DNA of 64,000 bases from positions 1,426,001-1,490,000 of the forward strand of contig CAWHZD010000004.1 of assembly GCA_963833745.1 (NCBI GenBank), read 5' to 3'. How positions within the stretch are numbered: the first letter of the stretch is position 1; the number at the start of each line of letters is the position of its first letter. A program made the translations under genes and the position numbers. The stretch is from AP-15 sp963833745. GTDB lineage: Bacteria; Pseudomonadota; Alphaproteobacteria; ATCC43930; CGMCC-115725. Under the pieces are notes generated by a model that searched no databases, was not told where the DNA came from, and was given only the letters and a program-made list of their open reading frames with translations. Below, piece by piece: positions 17,629-26,337 of this stretch.

Positions 17629-19260
17629 TCAGCGCCACGCCAGCATCGCGGCGCCGAGCACGACGGCCACGACCACCAGCGACAGGCTCGCCACCGGCCA
17701 TTGCCGCAACCAGCCGTCGGCCCGCTCGATCGCCTCGCTCCAGGCGGCGGTGGCGCGGACCGCGGTTTCACCCGCCACCACGATATCCCCTTCCGGAAGC
17801 CGCGGCAGCCGGTATCCCCAGCGCCACAGCCCGATTGCCAAAAGCCCGCCGAGCAAAACCGGCCACAGCCCTGCCCAGATCTCGCCGGGGGCAAGGACCT
17901 CGACCCGAGTGCCGCTTTCGGCCAGTGGATAGAGCGCCCAGGGCACCGCAACCGCGGCCAACGCTGCCGCCAGCCAAGGCCGCGCGAATCCTGCTGGCGC
18001 CACCTCCTCGGAGCCCATCGCCGCGATTGCCGCGAGTCGACGCAGAAAATGCAGCATCAGCACTGTGCTGCCGGCTGCCGACAATGACGCCAGCACGCCG
18101 ATCAGACCTCTTCCGAGCTCCGCCTTCACCGCAAGCTTCGCCAAGGCGCCCCCGGTGAGAGGCAGCCCGCCGAGCCCCAGGGCCAAGACCGTGGCCGGCA
18201 CCAGGACCGACCACAGGCGCGGCCGGGTCGCGGCGGCAATACCGATCGCGAGAAACAGCGCGCCCTTAACCAGGATGTGGTGCGCCGCAGAAAAACTCGC
18301 CGAGAGCACCGCGCTGGGGTCGCCCGCAGCCCATCCCATTCCGAGCACCGCCGCCAGCAACCCCATCTGGCTGACGCTCGAATAGGCCAGCACGGTCTTC
18401 GAGTTGTGCTGCGTAATCCCGACCACCACACCGTAGAAAGCCGAGAACATGCCGGCAGCGGCCAGCGCTTCGCCCCACGCCGGCATCGCCACGCCGAGCG
18501 GCAAAAAGCGGATCAGCCCGATCACCCCCGCCTTGACCGCGGCGCCGCTGAGCACGGCAGCGGCCGGGATTGGCGCCGCCTTATAGGCAAGCGGCATCCA
18601 CACGTGCCCCGGCACGAGTCCGATCTTAAGCCCGAAGCCCAGGATCAGGAGCGCCAGCGAGGCGTCGCGCCACGGCGAAGCAGGCAGCGCCGCCACGGCA
18701 TCGCGTATCAGCAAGCTGCCGTTCGCAGTGGCTTCCGCCATAAACACAAACGCCATCAACAGAAATGCCTCGCCCAGCACCGCCAGCGCGACATACACCG
18801 TGCCGGCCCGCCGGCTACCCGCTGTGCCGTCATGGATGACAAGGCCATAGGCTGCCAGACTGACGACGGAGTACGCCAAATAAAAGCTGACAAGGTCCGC
18901 GGCCATGAAGACGCCGAGGCTGCCGGTCAGGGTCAACAGCCACCACTCCGCGAAACGACCGGCATTCGGCTCGCCGCGCAAATACGTCGCCGCGTAGCCA
19001 CCGCAGACGATCCACAAGAGAGCCGCGACCCCGAGCAAAATGGCCGCGGGCACGTCGAGGGTCAAAGTCAGGCGCAACGGCGGCGGGAACAACACCAGCG
19101 GGGCGCTGCCGGGAGCCAGCAGCGCCGCCGCAAGGGCGGGTACCGGTGCGAACGCCAACAGCGCCGGCATGCGGTCTCGCAGAAGTCGACACACGCAGGC
19201 CGCCAGCATTGCCAACGGCGTGGCCAGCGCCGCGACGAGCAACGCTTCCGGGGCAATCAC
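17629..19260 (-). CDS. Mrp/NuoL-type proton-translocating antiporter subunit (second large subunit)
   Basis: 543 residues, about 14 membrane helices, of the complex I NuoL/M/N-MrpA/D superfamily. Visible are SFYLAYSVVSLAAYGLVIH, the mid-helix Lys segment FGLKIGLVPGHVWMPLAYKA and TQHNSKTVLAYSSVSQMG, the broken-helix region with conserved Lys and His. It lies downstream of the canonical MrpD homologue and overlaps it by 4 nt, so it probably fills the place of the large MrpA N-terminal module in a split-subunit (Pha2-like) complex. Translationally coupled. Confidence 0.75.
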   Translation of the reverse strand: MIAPEALLVAALATPLAMLAACVCRLLRDRMPALLAFAPVPALAAALLAPGSAPLVLFPPPLRLTLTLDVPAAILLGVAALLWIVCGGYAATYLRGEPNAGRFAEWWLLTLTGSLGVFMAADLVSFYLAYSVVSLAAYGLVIHDGTAGSRRAGTVYVALAVLGEAFLLMAFVFMAEATANGSLLIRDAVAALPASPWRDASLALLILGFGLKIGLVPGHVWMPLAYKAAPIPAAAVLSGAAVKAGVIGLIRFLPLGVAMPAWGEALAAAGMFSAFYGVVVGITQHNSKTVLAYSSVSQMGLLAAVLGMGWAAGDPSAVLSASFSAAHHILVKGALFLAIGIAAATRPRLWSVLVPATVLALGLGGLPLTGGALAKLAVKAELGRGLIGVLASLSAAGSTVLMLHFLRRLAAIAAMGSEEVAPAGFARPWLAAALAAVAVPWALYPLAESGTRVEVLAPGEIWAGLWPVLLGGLLAIGLWRWGYRLPRLPEGDIVVAGETAVRATAAWSEAIERADGWLRQWPVASLSLVVVAVVLGAAMLAWR

Positions 19261-20861
19261 AGCCGGAAATTCCGTGCGAATGTCAGCCTAACCGCCGGCG
19301 CCGGCCGGGGAGCTGACGACCCGCTACGGTTCATTTGAAAGCCTACAGTGGCCGTATCCGAGCGGCCGATTTGCCGCAGATCCAAGGGCCGGAGCGGTAC
19401 GAAGCCCAGCAGCACCGCGACCAGCGCCACCGCCAACACCACTGCCTGCCGCGATCGAGATATGTTTGCGGGCAAGGGCAAGAGCTCATCCGGATCGGCC
19501 AGAGCCCGGGCGAGCACCAGGAACACGTAGCCGCCCGCGAGCAGCCCGCCCAGCAAGATGACCACGGCCCACCACCACTGACCCTCTGCAACCGCCGCCG
19601 TCAGCAACATCGCCTTCGCGACAAAACCTCCGCTTGGCGGCAGCCCCATCAGCGACATTCCACCGAGCCCAAACGCAAAGACCGTGATCGGCATAGCCCG
19701 ACCGATCCCGGCGAGACCTGCGATCCGGTCGTGTCCGAACGCCTCGTAGACCAGCCCGGCTGCCATGAACATCGCGGCCTTGGCAAAAGCGTGGGAGACG
19801 GCCTGAAGCACCCCGCCGGTCCAGGCGGTCGTGCTCCAGGGATGGCCGGTCTGGGGACCCGCGCCAAGCGGGAATATCAAAAAAAGATAGCCGATCTGAG
19901 CGACCGTCGAGTAGGCGATCAGGAGCTTCAGCCGGGCCTGCCGCAGGGCAATCACACTGCCGATCAAGATCGCCGCTGCCGCCAGGACGCCGAGTACCTG
20001 CGCTGCGGCGTAATCCGGAAGCCCGGGCATGACGTCGAACCACAGCCGCACCACGAGAAAGAACGGCGCTTTTACGACGAGCCCCGACAGCAATGCGCTG
20101 GCCGGAGCCGGAGCGCCGGCATGAGCGGGCGGCAGCCACAGGTGGAACGGGTAGAGCGCCGCCTTGGCCAACAGTCCCGCCGTCATCAGCGAAAGCGCCG
20201 TCCAGGCGGCCGGCTCCGCTCGAACCCGAGTGGACAGCATGACGATATCGAGCGTCCCGTAAGCGCCGTACAGCAGCACCGTGCCCAGCAGATAGAGGAT
20301 CGAGCCGAGCAACGCGAAAAGCAGGTAACGCAGCGCTGCCGCGAGCGTCTCGGCGCGCCCGTCGAGGCAGACCATTGGCACTGCGGCAAAAGTCAACAGT
20401 TCGAGGGCGACATAGATGTTGAACAGGTCGCCGCCGAGAAAGACCGCGTTCAGGGCCGCCCAATTCGCCAGCAGCATTGTCCAGAACACCAGCGGCCCGC
20501 GTGCCTCCACGGCTGGCGGGGCGCGGAATTGAGCGCGCGCGAACAGACCGATCGCAGGGATCAGCAAAGCCGCGGTCACGACCATTACCGCGGAGAAACC
20601 ATCCGCCCGCAATGCCACACCGAGCGGCGGATCCCAGCCGCCGACGAAATACTGCAACGCACTCCGGGAGCGCCAGACGCCGATGGCGATCGCGGCGGCG
20701 ACGGCAAGCCCGAGCGGCATCACGGCGAGGGCAGCCCGCTCCGCATAGCGCCTGCCAAACAGCAGCGAGAAGAGCACGCCCGCAACCGGCAGCATGATCG
20801 CGAGCACGAGGAGGAACCCGCCCGCCGTCGTCCCCGCGGCCAACATCGCTGCATTTGGCAT
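19257..20861 (-). CDS. mnhD: MrpD/MnhD-like antiporter subunit
   Basis: 534 residues, about 14 helices, proton-translocating antiporter module. Diagnostic stretches are FLGGDLFNIYVALELLTFAA (TM5 Glu), TAGLLAKAALYPFHLWLPPA (TM7 Lys plus H-x-W-L-P), HAGAPAPASALLSG and RQARLKLLIAYSTVAQIGYL (TM8). Start ATG at 20859-20861 overlaps the mnhC stop by 1 nt (TGATG), and the stop overlaps the next start by 4 nt, so all three are coupled. The long open frame upstream of this ATG is a shadow of mnhC. Part of a complete Mrp-type Na+(K+)/H+ antiporter set. Confidence 0.85.
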   Translation of the reverse strand: MPNAAMLAAGTTAGGFLLVLAIMLPVAGVLFSLLFGRRYAERAALAVMPLGLAVAAAIAIGVWRSRSALQYFVGGWDPPLGVALRADGFSAVMVVTAALLIPAIGLFARAQFRAPPAVEARGPLVFWTMLLANWAALNAVFLGGDLFNIYVALELLTFAAVPMVCLDGRAETLAAALRYLLFALLGSILYLLGTVLLYGAYGTLDIVMLSTRVRAEPAAWTALSLMTAGLLAKAALYPFHLWLPPAHAGAPAPASALLSGLVVKAPFFLVVRLWFDVMPGLPDYAAAQVLGVLAAAAILIGSVIALRQARLKLLIAYSTVAQIGYLFLIFPLGAGPQTGHPWSTTAWTGGVLQAVSHAFAKAAMFMAAGLVYEAFGHDRIAGLAGIGRAMPITVFAFGLGGMSLMGLPPSGGFVAKAMLLTAAVAEGQWWWAVVILLGGLLAGGYVFLVLARALADPDELLPLPANISRSRQAVVLAVALVAVLLGFVPLRPLDLRQIGRSDTATVGFQMNRSGSSAPRPAPAVRLTFARNFRL

Positions 20862-21205
20862 CAGCGTTGCCGATCGTCGTCGATACGCACGCTGGTCGGA
20901 GGTTCCGACCGCAGCGTCGTATTTCCGGTCTCCTGAAAGAGCCGCAACAACAGCGCCACCGCCAGCGCCGTTGCCGCGAAGGCGACGACAATGCCGGTGA
21001 TGACCAGCGCCTGCGGCACCGGATCGCCGCCAAACCCGGCTGCGGCACCCCGGCGGGCGATGACGCCAAACATCAGAAACACACCGCCGCCGACGAGGTT
21101 GAAGGCAAGGATCTTCCGCAGCGGCTGGGGATGCACGACGAGGCCGAACAAGCCGAGGCCTACCAGCGCCGCGCTGCACAATCCGAACAGGGTCGCGGCG
21201 CTCAT
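20861..21205 (-). CDS. mnhC: MrpC/MnhC-like antiporter subunit (NuoK homologue)
   Basis: 114 residues with three membrane helices. The NuoK-like pattern is clear: GLFGLVVHPQPLRKILAFNL for helix 1-2, GGGVFLMFGVIA, and DPVPQALVITGIVVAFAATA, the D-P-x-P-Q-A-L-V-(I/L)-T-(A/G)-I-V signature of MrpC. The hydrophilic tail (RSEPPTSVRIDDD) is longer than usual. Start ATG 21203-21205 overlaps the preceding stop by 4 nt. Confidence 0.85.
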   Translation of the reverse strand: MSAATLFGLCSAALVGLGLFGLVVHPQPLRKILAFNLVGGGVFLMFGVIARRGAAAGFGGDPVPQALVITGIVVAFAATALAVALLLRLFQETGNTTLRSEPPTSVRIDDDRQR

Positions 21206-22149
21206 CCCGACGGCGCCCGTTCCGGCGGCCCCGCCACCAACAGGCCGAGCGCCGCCGCGATCGACAATGTGGCCGGCACCTCGATCGCGATGATAATCGA
21301 TTTGGCGTAGTCCGGCGGATACGCCAAAAACGCACCTGCCATCGCGAAGCCCGATATCCCGATCGCAAGGAATGCCGCCGGCCCGGCGATCAGCACGAGC
21401 CGCAACCGTCGCTGTCCAATCCCAGGCGCGTCGACGAGGCCGGCCGTCATCGCGAGGATCCACATCGCGGCGAGCACCGCGGCACTCTGGAATTCTCCCC
21501 CAGGAGCCGTCGACCCGACCCAGAACAAATGTAGGCCGACAAGGATTCCGATCGGCGGCAACAGCCGGGCGAGAAAGACCAATACCCCGTCGGCGTCTTC
21601 GTGCTGGCGCAGCCCCGGCCGGCCGGCCCAAAAGCGGTCCGGCGCCAGCGACCAGACGCCGATCAGCGCGAACACCAGCACCACCGTCTCGAGCAATGTG
21701 TCAATCGCCCGGTAGGCGAGCAAAACGGCGGTAACCGGATTGCCAAGGCCGGTCAGCGCGATATGCGCCGCCGCCAGCGGCGCCAAGGTCGGGGCCGGTT
21801 CGGGCGGCAGCAGCACGGTTGCGCCAAGCCCCGCCGACACCAGGGACGAGACGACCGCGGCTGCCAGACGCAGTATCGCGCTTGGCTTTTCCGCATCCGC
21901 CGCCGCCTCGGTCCGGCGCAGCCGGGCGGATGCGGCGACCAGCAGCCCACCGGTCACGCCGCTGCCGATCGCGGCCTCGGTCAGCGCTACGTCGGGCGCG
22001 GCCAGACGCAGCCAGACCAGCGCCAGCAGCAGCCCGAAGGCGACAAAGCCGACGATGGCGGCGAATGTGTCGCGTGCGGCGATCGTCCAAGTGCCAACGG
22101 CAACGACCAAAATTGCGAGGCCGGCGTCAAAGCCAAAGGCGAGGTTCAC
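21202..22149 (-). CDS. fused MbhD/MrpA-C plus MrpB-like antiporter subunit
   Basis: 315 residues. The N-terminal third (FVAFGLLLALVWLRLAAPDV, then ALTEAAIGSG) is the MbhD/DUF4040 module corresponding to the C-terminal part of MrpA. The C-terminal half (PPIGILVGLHLFWVG, then APGGEFQSAAVLAA) is MrpB, with the typical G-H-x(n)-P-G-G-x-F-Q motif. Start GTG 22147-22149 overlaps the mnhG stop by 4 nt; the upstream frame is a shadow. The fusion keeps gene order A-C/B, C, D as expected for Mrp operons. Confidence 0.8.
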   Translation of the reverse strand: MNLAFGFDAGLAILVVAVGTWTIAARDTFAAIVGFVAFGLLLALVWLRLAAPDVALTEAAIGSGVTGGLLVAASARLRRTEAAADAEKPSAILRLAAAVVSSLVSAGLGATVLLPPEPAPTLAPLAAAHIALTGLGNPVTAVLLAYRAIDTLLETVVLVFALIGVWSLAPDRFWAGRPGLRQHEDADGVLVFLARLLPPIGILVGLHLFWVGSTAPGGEFQSAAVLAAMWILAMTAGLVDAPGIGQRRLRLVLIAGPAAFLAIGISGFAMAGAFLAYPPDYAKSIIIAIEVPATLSIAAALGLLVAGPPERAPSG

Positions 22150-22439
22150 GCGGAGGGCCCGTCCTGCCGGGCAGCGAGCGCAATCAGCTGGGTGACGACG
22201 GCGCCGGCCAGCAGGGCGAGAAGCCAGACCGTGATCAGCTTCAGCGCGGGCAGCACCCCGGTTGCCTGCACGGACAATCCGAGCACGATCAGCCCGAGCC
22301 CGAGATTGTCCGCCTTGGTCAGCGCATGCAGGCGGCTCAGCGTATCGGGAAATCGCAACAGCCCGACCGTACCGGCGAGAAAAAAGAATGCGCCCGCGCA
22401 AACCAAGGCGATGGTCAGAAAGTCGAGCGCGACGCTCAC
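22146..22439 (-). CDS. mnhG: MrpG/MnhG-like antiporter subunit
   Basis: 97 residues, three helices. The family signature GTVGLLRFPDTLSRLHALTK (G-x-x-R-x-P-D-x-x-x-R-L-H-A-x-x-K) is present around residues 24-43. Start ATG 22437-22439 overlaps the mnhF stop by 4 nt. Confidence 0.9.
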   Translation of the reverse strand: MSVALDFLTIALVCAGAFFFLAGTVGLLRFPDTLSRLHALTKADNLGLGLIVLGLSVQATGVLPALKLITVWLLALLAGAVVTQLIALAARQDGPSA

Positions 22440-22720
22440 GGCGCGTCCGTCTGCTCAGGACCGTCCGCGGGGTGCCGGATTGCCTTGACAAAGGCGACCG
22501 AGACGAATGCCGCGAGCAACGCCAGAACGAGGGCGACGTCGACCGTCCCGGGGGTCGGGGTCGCCTGCCCCAGCAACAGCAGCACGGCAATGCCGCCGCT
22601 GCCGAGCAGCTGTGCTGCCATGATGCGGTCGGCCCTGCCCGGTCCCCATCGAATGCGGAGTAAGCCCAACCCCACCGTCGCCAGTACAAAGGCCGCTGCG
22701 GCGAGCAGGAAATCAGCCAC
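22436..22720 (-). CDS. mnhF: MrpF/MnhF-like antiporter subunit
   Basis: 94 residues, three helices. The segment LRIRWGPGRADRIMAAQLLG matches the R-x-x-x-G-P-x-x-x-D-R-(I/V) loop of MrpF, and DVALVLALLAAFVSVAFVKA the last helix. Its start overlaps the mnhE end by 8 nt. Part of the coupled E-F-G-A/B-C-D chain. Confidence 0.9.
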   Translation of the reverse strand: MADFLLAAAAFVLATVGLGLLRIRWGPGRADRIMAAQLLGSGGIAVLLLLGQATPTPGTVDVALVLALLAAFVSVAFVKAIRHPADGPEQTDAP

Positions 22721-23231
22721 CGCCGGGTGTCCTGCCCATGACCCGGACGAGCCGCGCTTCTTCGTCAGCGAGTTGCGTCGTCACCGGCTGACCGGCGTCG
22801 AGACAGTGGATCACCAGCGACCCGCTCGCATTCGGCCCAATCGGCACCGTGCCGGGCAGCAGGCTCATCAGCGTGGTGAAGGTGTTTCGCGCCGGACCCG
22901 GAGGAAGGCCCACCGGATAGTGCGCAAACCCCGGATTCAGCGGCAGCCGGGGATCGAGGGCGCGGCGCGCGACATCCGCTCCGGCGATCACGGACTGGCC
23001 TAAAAACCGCAACGCGAATTTGGCCAAGACGACCGGCCGCACGCGGTTCTCGCCGGGAGGCAGCAGACGCAGGCTGGCCCACGTCGCCGCCAGCGCCGCC
23101 AACGCGCCGGGCAAGAGATCGGCGGCGGCGCCGCTACCCGAAAGAACGATCCAGACGATCATAAGGCCCGACGCGCGTTCCGCTGCGGATCGCGCGAGAT
23201 GCGAAAGTTGGGTGGTACTGGCTCCCGTCAC
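22713..23231 (-). CDS. mnhE: MrpE/MnhE-like antiporter subunit
   Basis: 172 residues. Two or three N-terminal helices (GLMIVWIVLSGSGAAADLLP) precede the cytosolic domain with TLMSLLPGTVPIG, the family's S-x-T-P-G-T-x-P motif, and VIHCLDAGQP (H-x-L-D). The GTG at 23229-23231 is chosen because GGGGGAG lies just upstream. It begins 22 nt after the RND pump stop, making the antiporter genes part of the same run as the pump. Confidence 0.85.
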   Translation of the reverse strand: MTGASTTQLSHLARSAAERASGLMIVWIVLSGSGAAADLLPGALAALAATWASLRLLPPGENRVRPVVLAKFALRFLGQSVIAGADVARRALDPRLPLNPGFAHYPVGLPPGPARNTFTTLMSLLPGTVPIGPNASGSLVIHCLDAGQPVTTQLADEEARLVRVMGRTPGGG

Positions 23232-23253
23232 CGGATCTCCCCCGATGCAGCGC

Positions 23254-26200
23254 TCACGCTGCGCCCGTCGCCGTCGGGCTCGCCCGCACCGCACCTCTCG
23301 TCACCATCGGCTCCTTGACGCGGAACCAAGTAACGTAGAGTGCCGGCAAAAAGATCAGGGTCAGAACCGTCGCGACCAACAACCCGCCCATGACGGCATA
23401 AGCCATCGGGCCCCAAAAGATTGTTATTGCGATCGGGATCAGTCCGAGGACCGTTGAGATTGCGGTCAGCATAATCGGGCGGAACCGGGACAAGCTCGCC
23501 TCGATGACCGCATTCCAAGTTTCCAGACCTTGCGCAAGCTCGAAGTCGATCTGCTCGATCAGGATGACCGCATTGCGCGCGATCATGCCAAGCAGCGAAA
23601 GGATGCCGAGAATTGCAACAAATCCCAGCGGCTTCTGGAACAGCAGAAGCGCCGCGACAATGCCGATCAAACCCATCGGCACGACGCTCAAGACCAGAAA
23701 AAGTCGACTAAAGCTTTGCAGCTGGATCATAAGAAACGTAACCATCGCGAACAGCATCAGCGGCACAACCGCAAAAACCGACGCCTGGGATATCTGGCTC
23801 TCCTCGACCGTGCCCCCCGTCGCGATCCGAAAGGGCGGCGGCAGGCTGGCGTTGAGCTTGTCGACTGCCGGAGCAAGCGCCTGAACCACGGTTTCGGGCA
23901 GAACCCCCGGATGGACATCCGCCCGTACGGTCAATGTCGGGACGCGGTCGCGCTGCCAGATCAACGGAAATTCCTGACCGAAGTCGAAGGTTGCGATCTG
24001 GCTCAGCGGCACCGTGCGGCCGTTCGGCAGCGGGATCTGCAGGTTGCGCAACGTTGCCAGCGACAGACGCTGCTCGTCGGTCGCCCGCGTCAGGACGTCG
24101 ACAAGAAAGATGCCGTCGCGGACTTGCGTCACCGGCGTACCGGTCACGACCGTGTTCATGACCGAAGCGATCGCCGCCGAACTCAGCCCCAGCAACCGTG
24201 CTTGATCCTGATCGATCTGGATGCGGACCATCCGCGCCGGCTCCATCCAGTCGAAATTGACGTCCTTGGCGCCGGGAGCGGTCGAAACGACCTGGGCGAG
24301 CTGCAGCGCGATATTGCGTACTTCGCTGATGTCCGGACCGCTGACGCGGTATTGCACCGGCCATCCGACCGGCGGGCCGAGCCCGAGCGGCGACACTCGG
24401 GTGACCGCGCTCGGAAACGCGTCGGGCAGCTCCTTCTCCAGCCTTTCCTGGAGCCGTTTGCGCGCCGCCACGTCCTTGGCGACGACGACTGCCTGAGAGA
24501 AAAAGTCATTCGCCAATTCGACGTTGAGGGGAAGGTAAAAGCGGATCGCGCCACGGCCGACATAGGTGCTCCAGTGACCGACATCGGGGTCTCGTTTGAG
24601 CAGGCCGTCGAGGCGTTCTGCCGCGCTTTCGCTGGCAAAAATCGAGGCGTTCTGCGGCAGGGTGAGATCGACCAGAAGGTCGGGACGGTCCGAGGGCGGG
24701 AAAAACTGCCGCGGGATGAAAGGCGACACCATAATCGCCGCGACAAAACAGGCGAGCGTCAACCCGATCGTAATCCAGCGCATCCGCATCGCGCCAATCA
24801 GAAGCCTGCGGAAATAGACGAGGATCGCGCTGGGCTTGTCGGACGGCTTTGCCTTCGGTTTCGCCAGAATCACGACACCAAGCAACGGCGCGAACAGCAC
24901 GGCCACGATCCACGAAAGGATCAGCGCATACGATACGACGGCGAAAATCGAAAAGGTGTATTCGCCGGCCGAGCTCCTGGCAAAGCCGATCGGGATAAAG
25001 CCCGCGGCGGTGACGAAGGAGCCGGTCAGCATCGGCAGCGCCAGCGTCTTATAGGCAAACGTCGCCGCATCTTCCTTGCTGTCGCCTGCCGCAAGGCGCG
25101 ATGTCATGACATCGACCGTGGTCATGGCGTCGTCGACGAGCAGGCCGAGCGCGATGATCAGCGCGCCGAGCGAGATGCGCTGCAAATCGATCCCGGTGAA
25201 TTCCATGACCGGGAACACGATCGCAAGCGTCAGCGGGATCGACAGCGCGATGACGGCGCCGGCGCGAACACCGAGGCTGACAAAGCTGACCGCCATGATG
25301 ATTGCGATCGCCTGCCACAGCGAGGTCGTGAAGTCGCTTATCGCATGGTCGACGACGGCCGGCTGGTCGGCCACCAGAACCGGCTCGATGCCGATCGGCA
25401 GATTGGCCCGGATGCCGTGCATCGCCTGCTCGACATTGCGGCCCAAGGTCAAAATGTCGCCGCCTTCGCGCATCGAGATCGCAATGCCGATGGCGCTCTG
25501 CCCGTTCACCCGAAACATCGGCTGCGGTGGGTCCGCATAGCCACGGCGTACGGTGGCGATGTCGCGCAATCGGATCAGGCGGCCGTTTGCGACGAAGTTG
25601 ACGGCGAGAATGTCCCGTACCGCCTCGAATGCGCCCGATACGCGCAGCAGCAGGCGTTCATTGCCGGTCTGAATGATTCCCGCCGGCTGCACGATGTTCT
25701 GGGCGGCAAGCGCAGCGGTCAGCGTCGACCGGTCGATCCCGAGCCCGGCCAGCTGCTTGACCGAAAACTCGACAAAGATCTTTTCGTCCTGGGCGCCGAG
25801 CAGCTCGATTTTGGCGACGTCGGGAACATGCATCAGCTCCGAGCGGATATCCTCGACATGATCGCGCAGCTCGCGCTGGGTAAACCCGTCCGCGGTGACG
25901 CCGTAGATGATCCCGAAAACATCCCCGAATTCGTCGTTGAAGGCTGGGCCGACGACGCCCTGGGGCAATGTGTGGCGCATGTCGCCGACGCTTTTGCGCA
26001 CGTGGTACCAGATGTCGGGGATCTGCGCGGCGCGGACAGACCCTTTCAGGTTGACAAAGATTGTCGTCACGCCGGGGGTCGTAAAGCTGCGCAGAAAATC
26101 GAGGTTCGGGGTTTCCTGAAGCGTGCGTTCGAGCCGGTCGGTAACCTGCTGCAAGGTGTCGTCCAAGGTCGCGCCCGGCCAGGCAGCCTGTACGATCATC

Positions 26201-26337
26201 GTCTTGATGACAAACGGCGGGTCCTCGTCGCGCCCGAGCCGAAAAAAAGCGGACGATCCGGCAATCGTCGCCGCAATCATCAAAAAGACGACGAATGAGC
26301 GATGCTCGAGCGCCCATTTGGAGAGATTGAGCTGCAT
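23254..26337 (-). CDS. RND-superfamily efflux permease (AcrB/MexB-like)
   Basis: 1027 residues, the usual RND length, with 12 membrane helices and two large periplasmic loops. The TM4 proton-relay acidic pair sits in SLGALIIALGLLVDDAMTTV (D-D within TM4), and GMIARNAVILIEQIDFEL belongs to the TM10-11 region. The hallmark N-terminus WALEHRSFVVFLMIA is present. Energised by the proton motive force, it should pump hydrophobic compounds together with the adjacent adaptor and an outer-membrane channel encoded elsewhere. The ATG directly abuts the adaptor stop. Substrates cannot be read off; a drug/solvent exporter is more likely than a metal exporter because CusA-type Met ligands are not evident. 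Confidence 0.9.
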   Translation of the reverse strand: MQLNLSKWALEHRSFVVFLMIAATIAGSSAFFRLGRDEDPPFVIKTMIVQAAWPGATLDDTLQQVTDRLERTLQETPNLDFLRSFTTPGVTTIFVNLKGSVRAAQIPDIWYHVRKSVGDMRHTLPQGVVGPAFNDEFGDVFGIIYGVTADGFTQRELRDHVEDIRSELMHVPDVAKIELLGAQDEKIFVEFSVKQLAGLGIDRSTLTAALAAQNIVQPAGIIQTGNERLLLRVSGAFEAVRDILAVNFVANGRLIRLRDIATVRRGYADPPQPMFRVNGQSAIGIAISMREGGDILTLGRNVEQAMHGIRANLPIGIEPVLVADQPAVVDHAISDFTTSLWQAIAIIMAVSFVSLGVRAGAVIALSIPLTLAIVFPVMEFTGIDLQRISLGALIIALGLLVDDAMTTVDVMTSRLAAGDSKEDAATFAYKTLALPMLTGSFVTAAGFIPIGFARSSAGEYTFSIFAVVSYALILSWIVAVLFAPLLGVVILAKPKAKPSDKPSAILVYFRRLLIGAMRMRWITIGLTLACFVAAIMVSPFIPRQFFPPSDRPDLLVDLTLPQNASIFASESAAERLDGLLKRDPDVGHWSTYVGRGAIRFYLPLNVELANDFFSQAVVVAKDVAARKRLQERLEKELPDAFPSAVTRVSPLGLGPPVGWPVQYRVSGPDISEVRNIALQLAQVVSTAPGAKDVNFDWMEPARMVRIQIDQDQARLLGLSSAAIASVMNTVVTGTPVTQVRDGIFLVDVLTRATDEQRLSLATLRNLQIPLPNGRTVPLSQIATFDFGQEFPLIWQRDRVPTLTVRADVHPGVLPETVVQALAPAVDKLNASLPPPFRIATGGTVEESQISQASVFAVVPLMLFAMVTFLMIQLQSFSRLFLVLSVVPMGLIGIVAALLLFQKPLGFVAILGILSLLGMIARNAVILIEQIDFELAQGLETWNAVIEASLSRFRPIMLTAISTVLGLIPIAITIFWGPMAYAVMGGLLVATVLTLIFLPALYVTWFRVKEPMVTRGAVRASPTATGAA

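Noticed and set aside
23530..26298. 922-codon plus-strand frame opposite the RND pump
   Set aside because: It is the antisense shadow of a clear RND permease, with a charged/Asp-Arg-His-rich composition and no domain.
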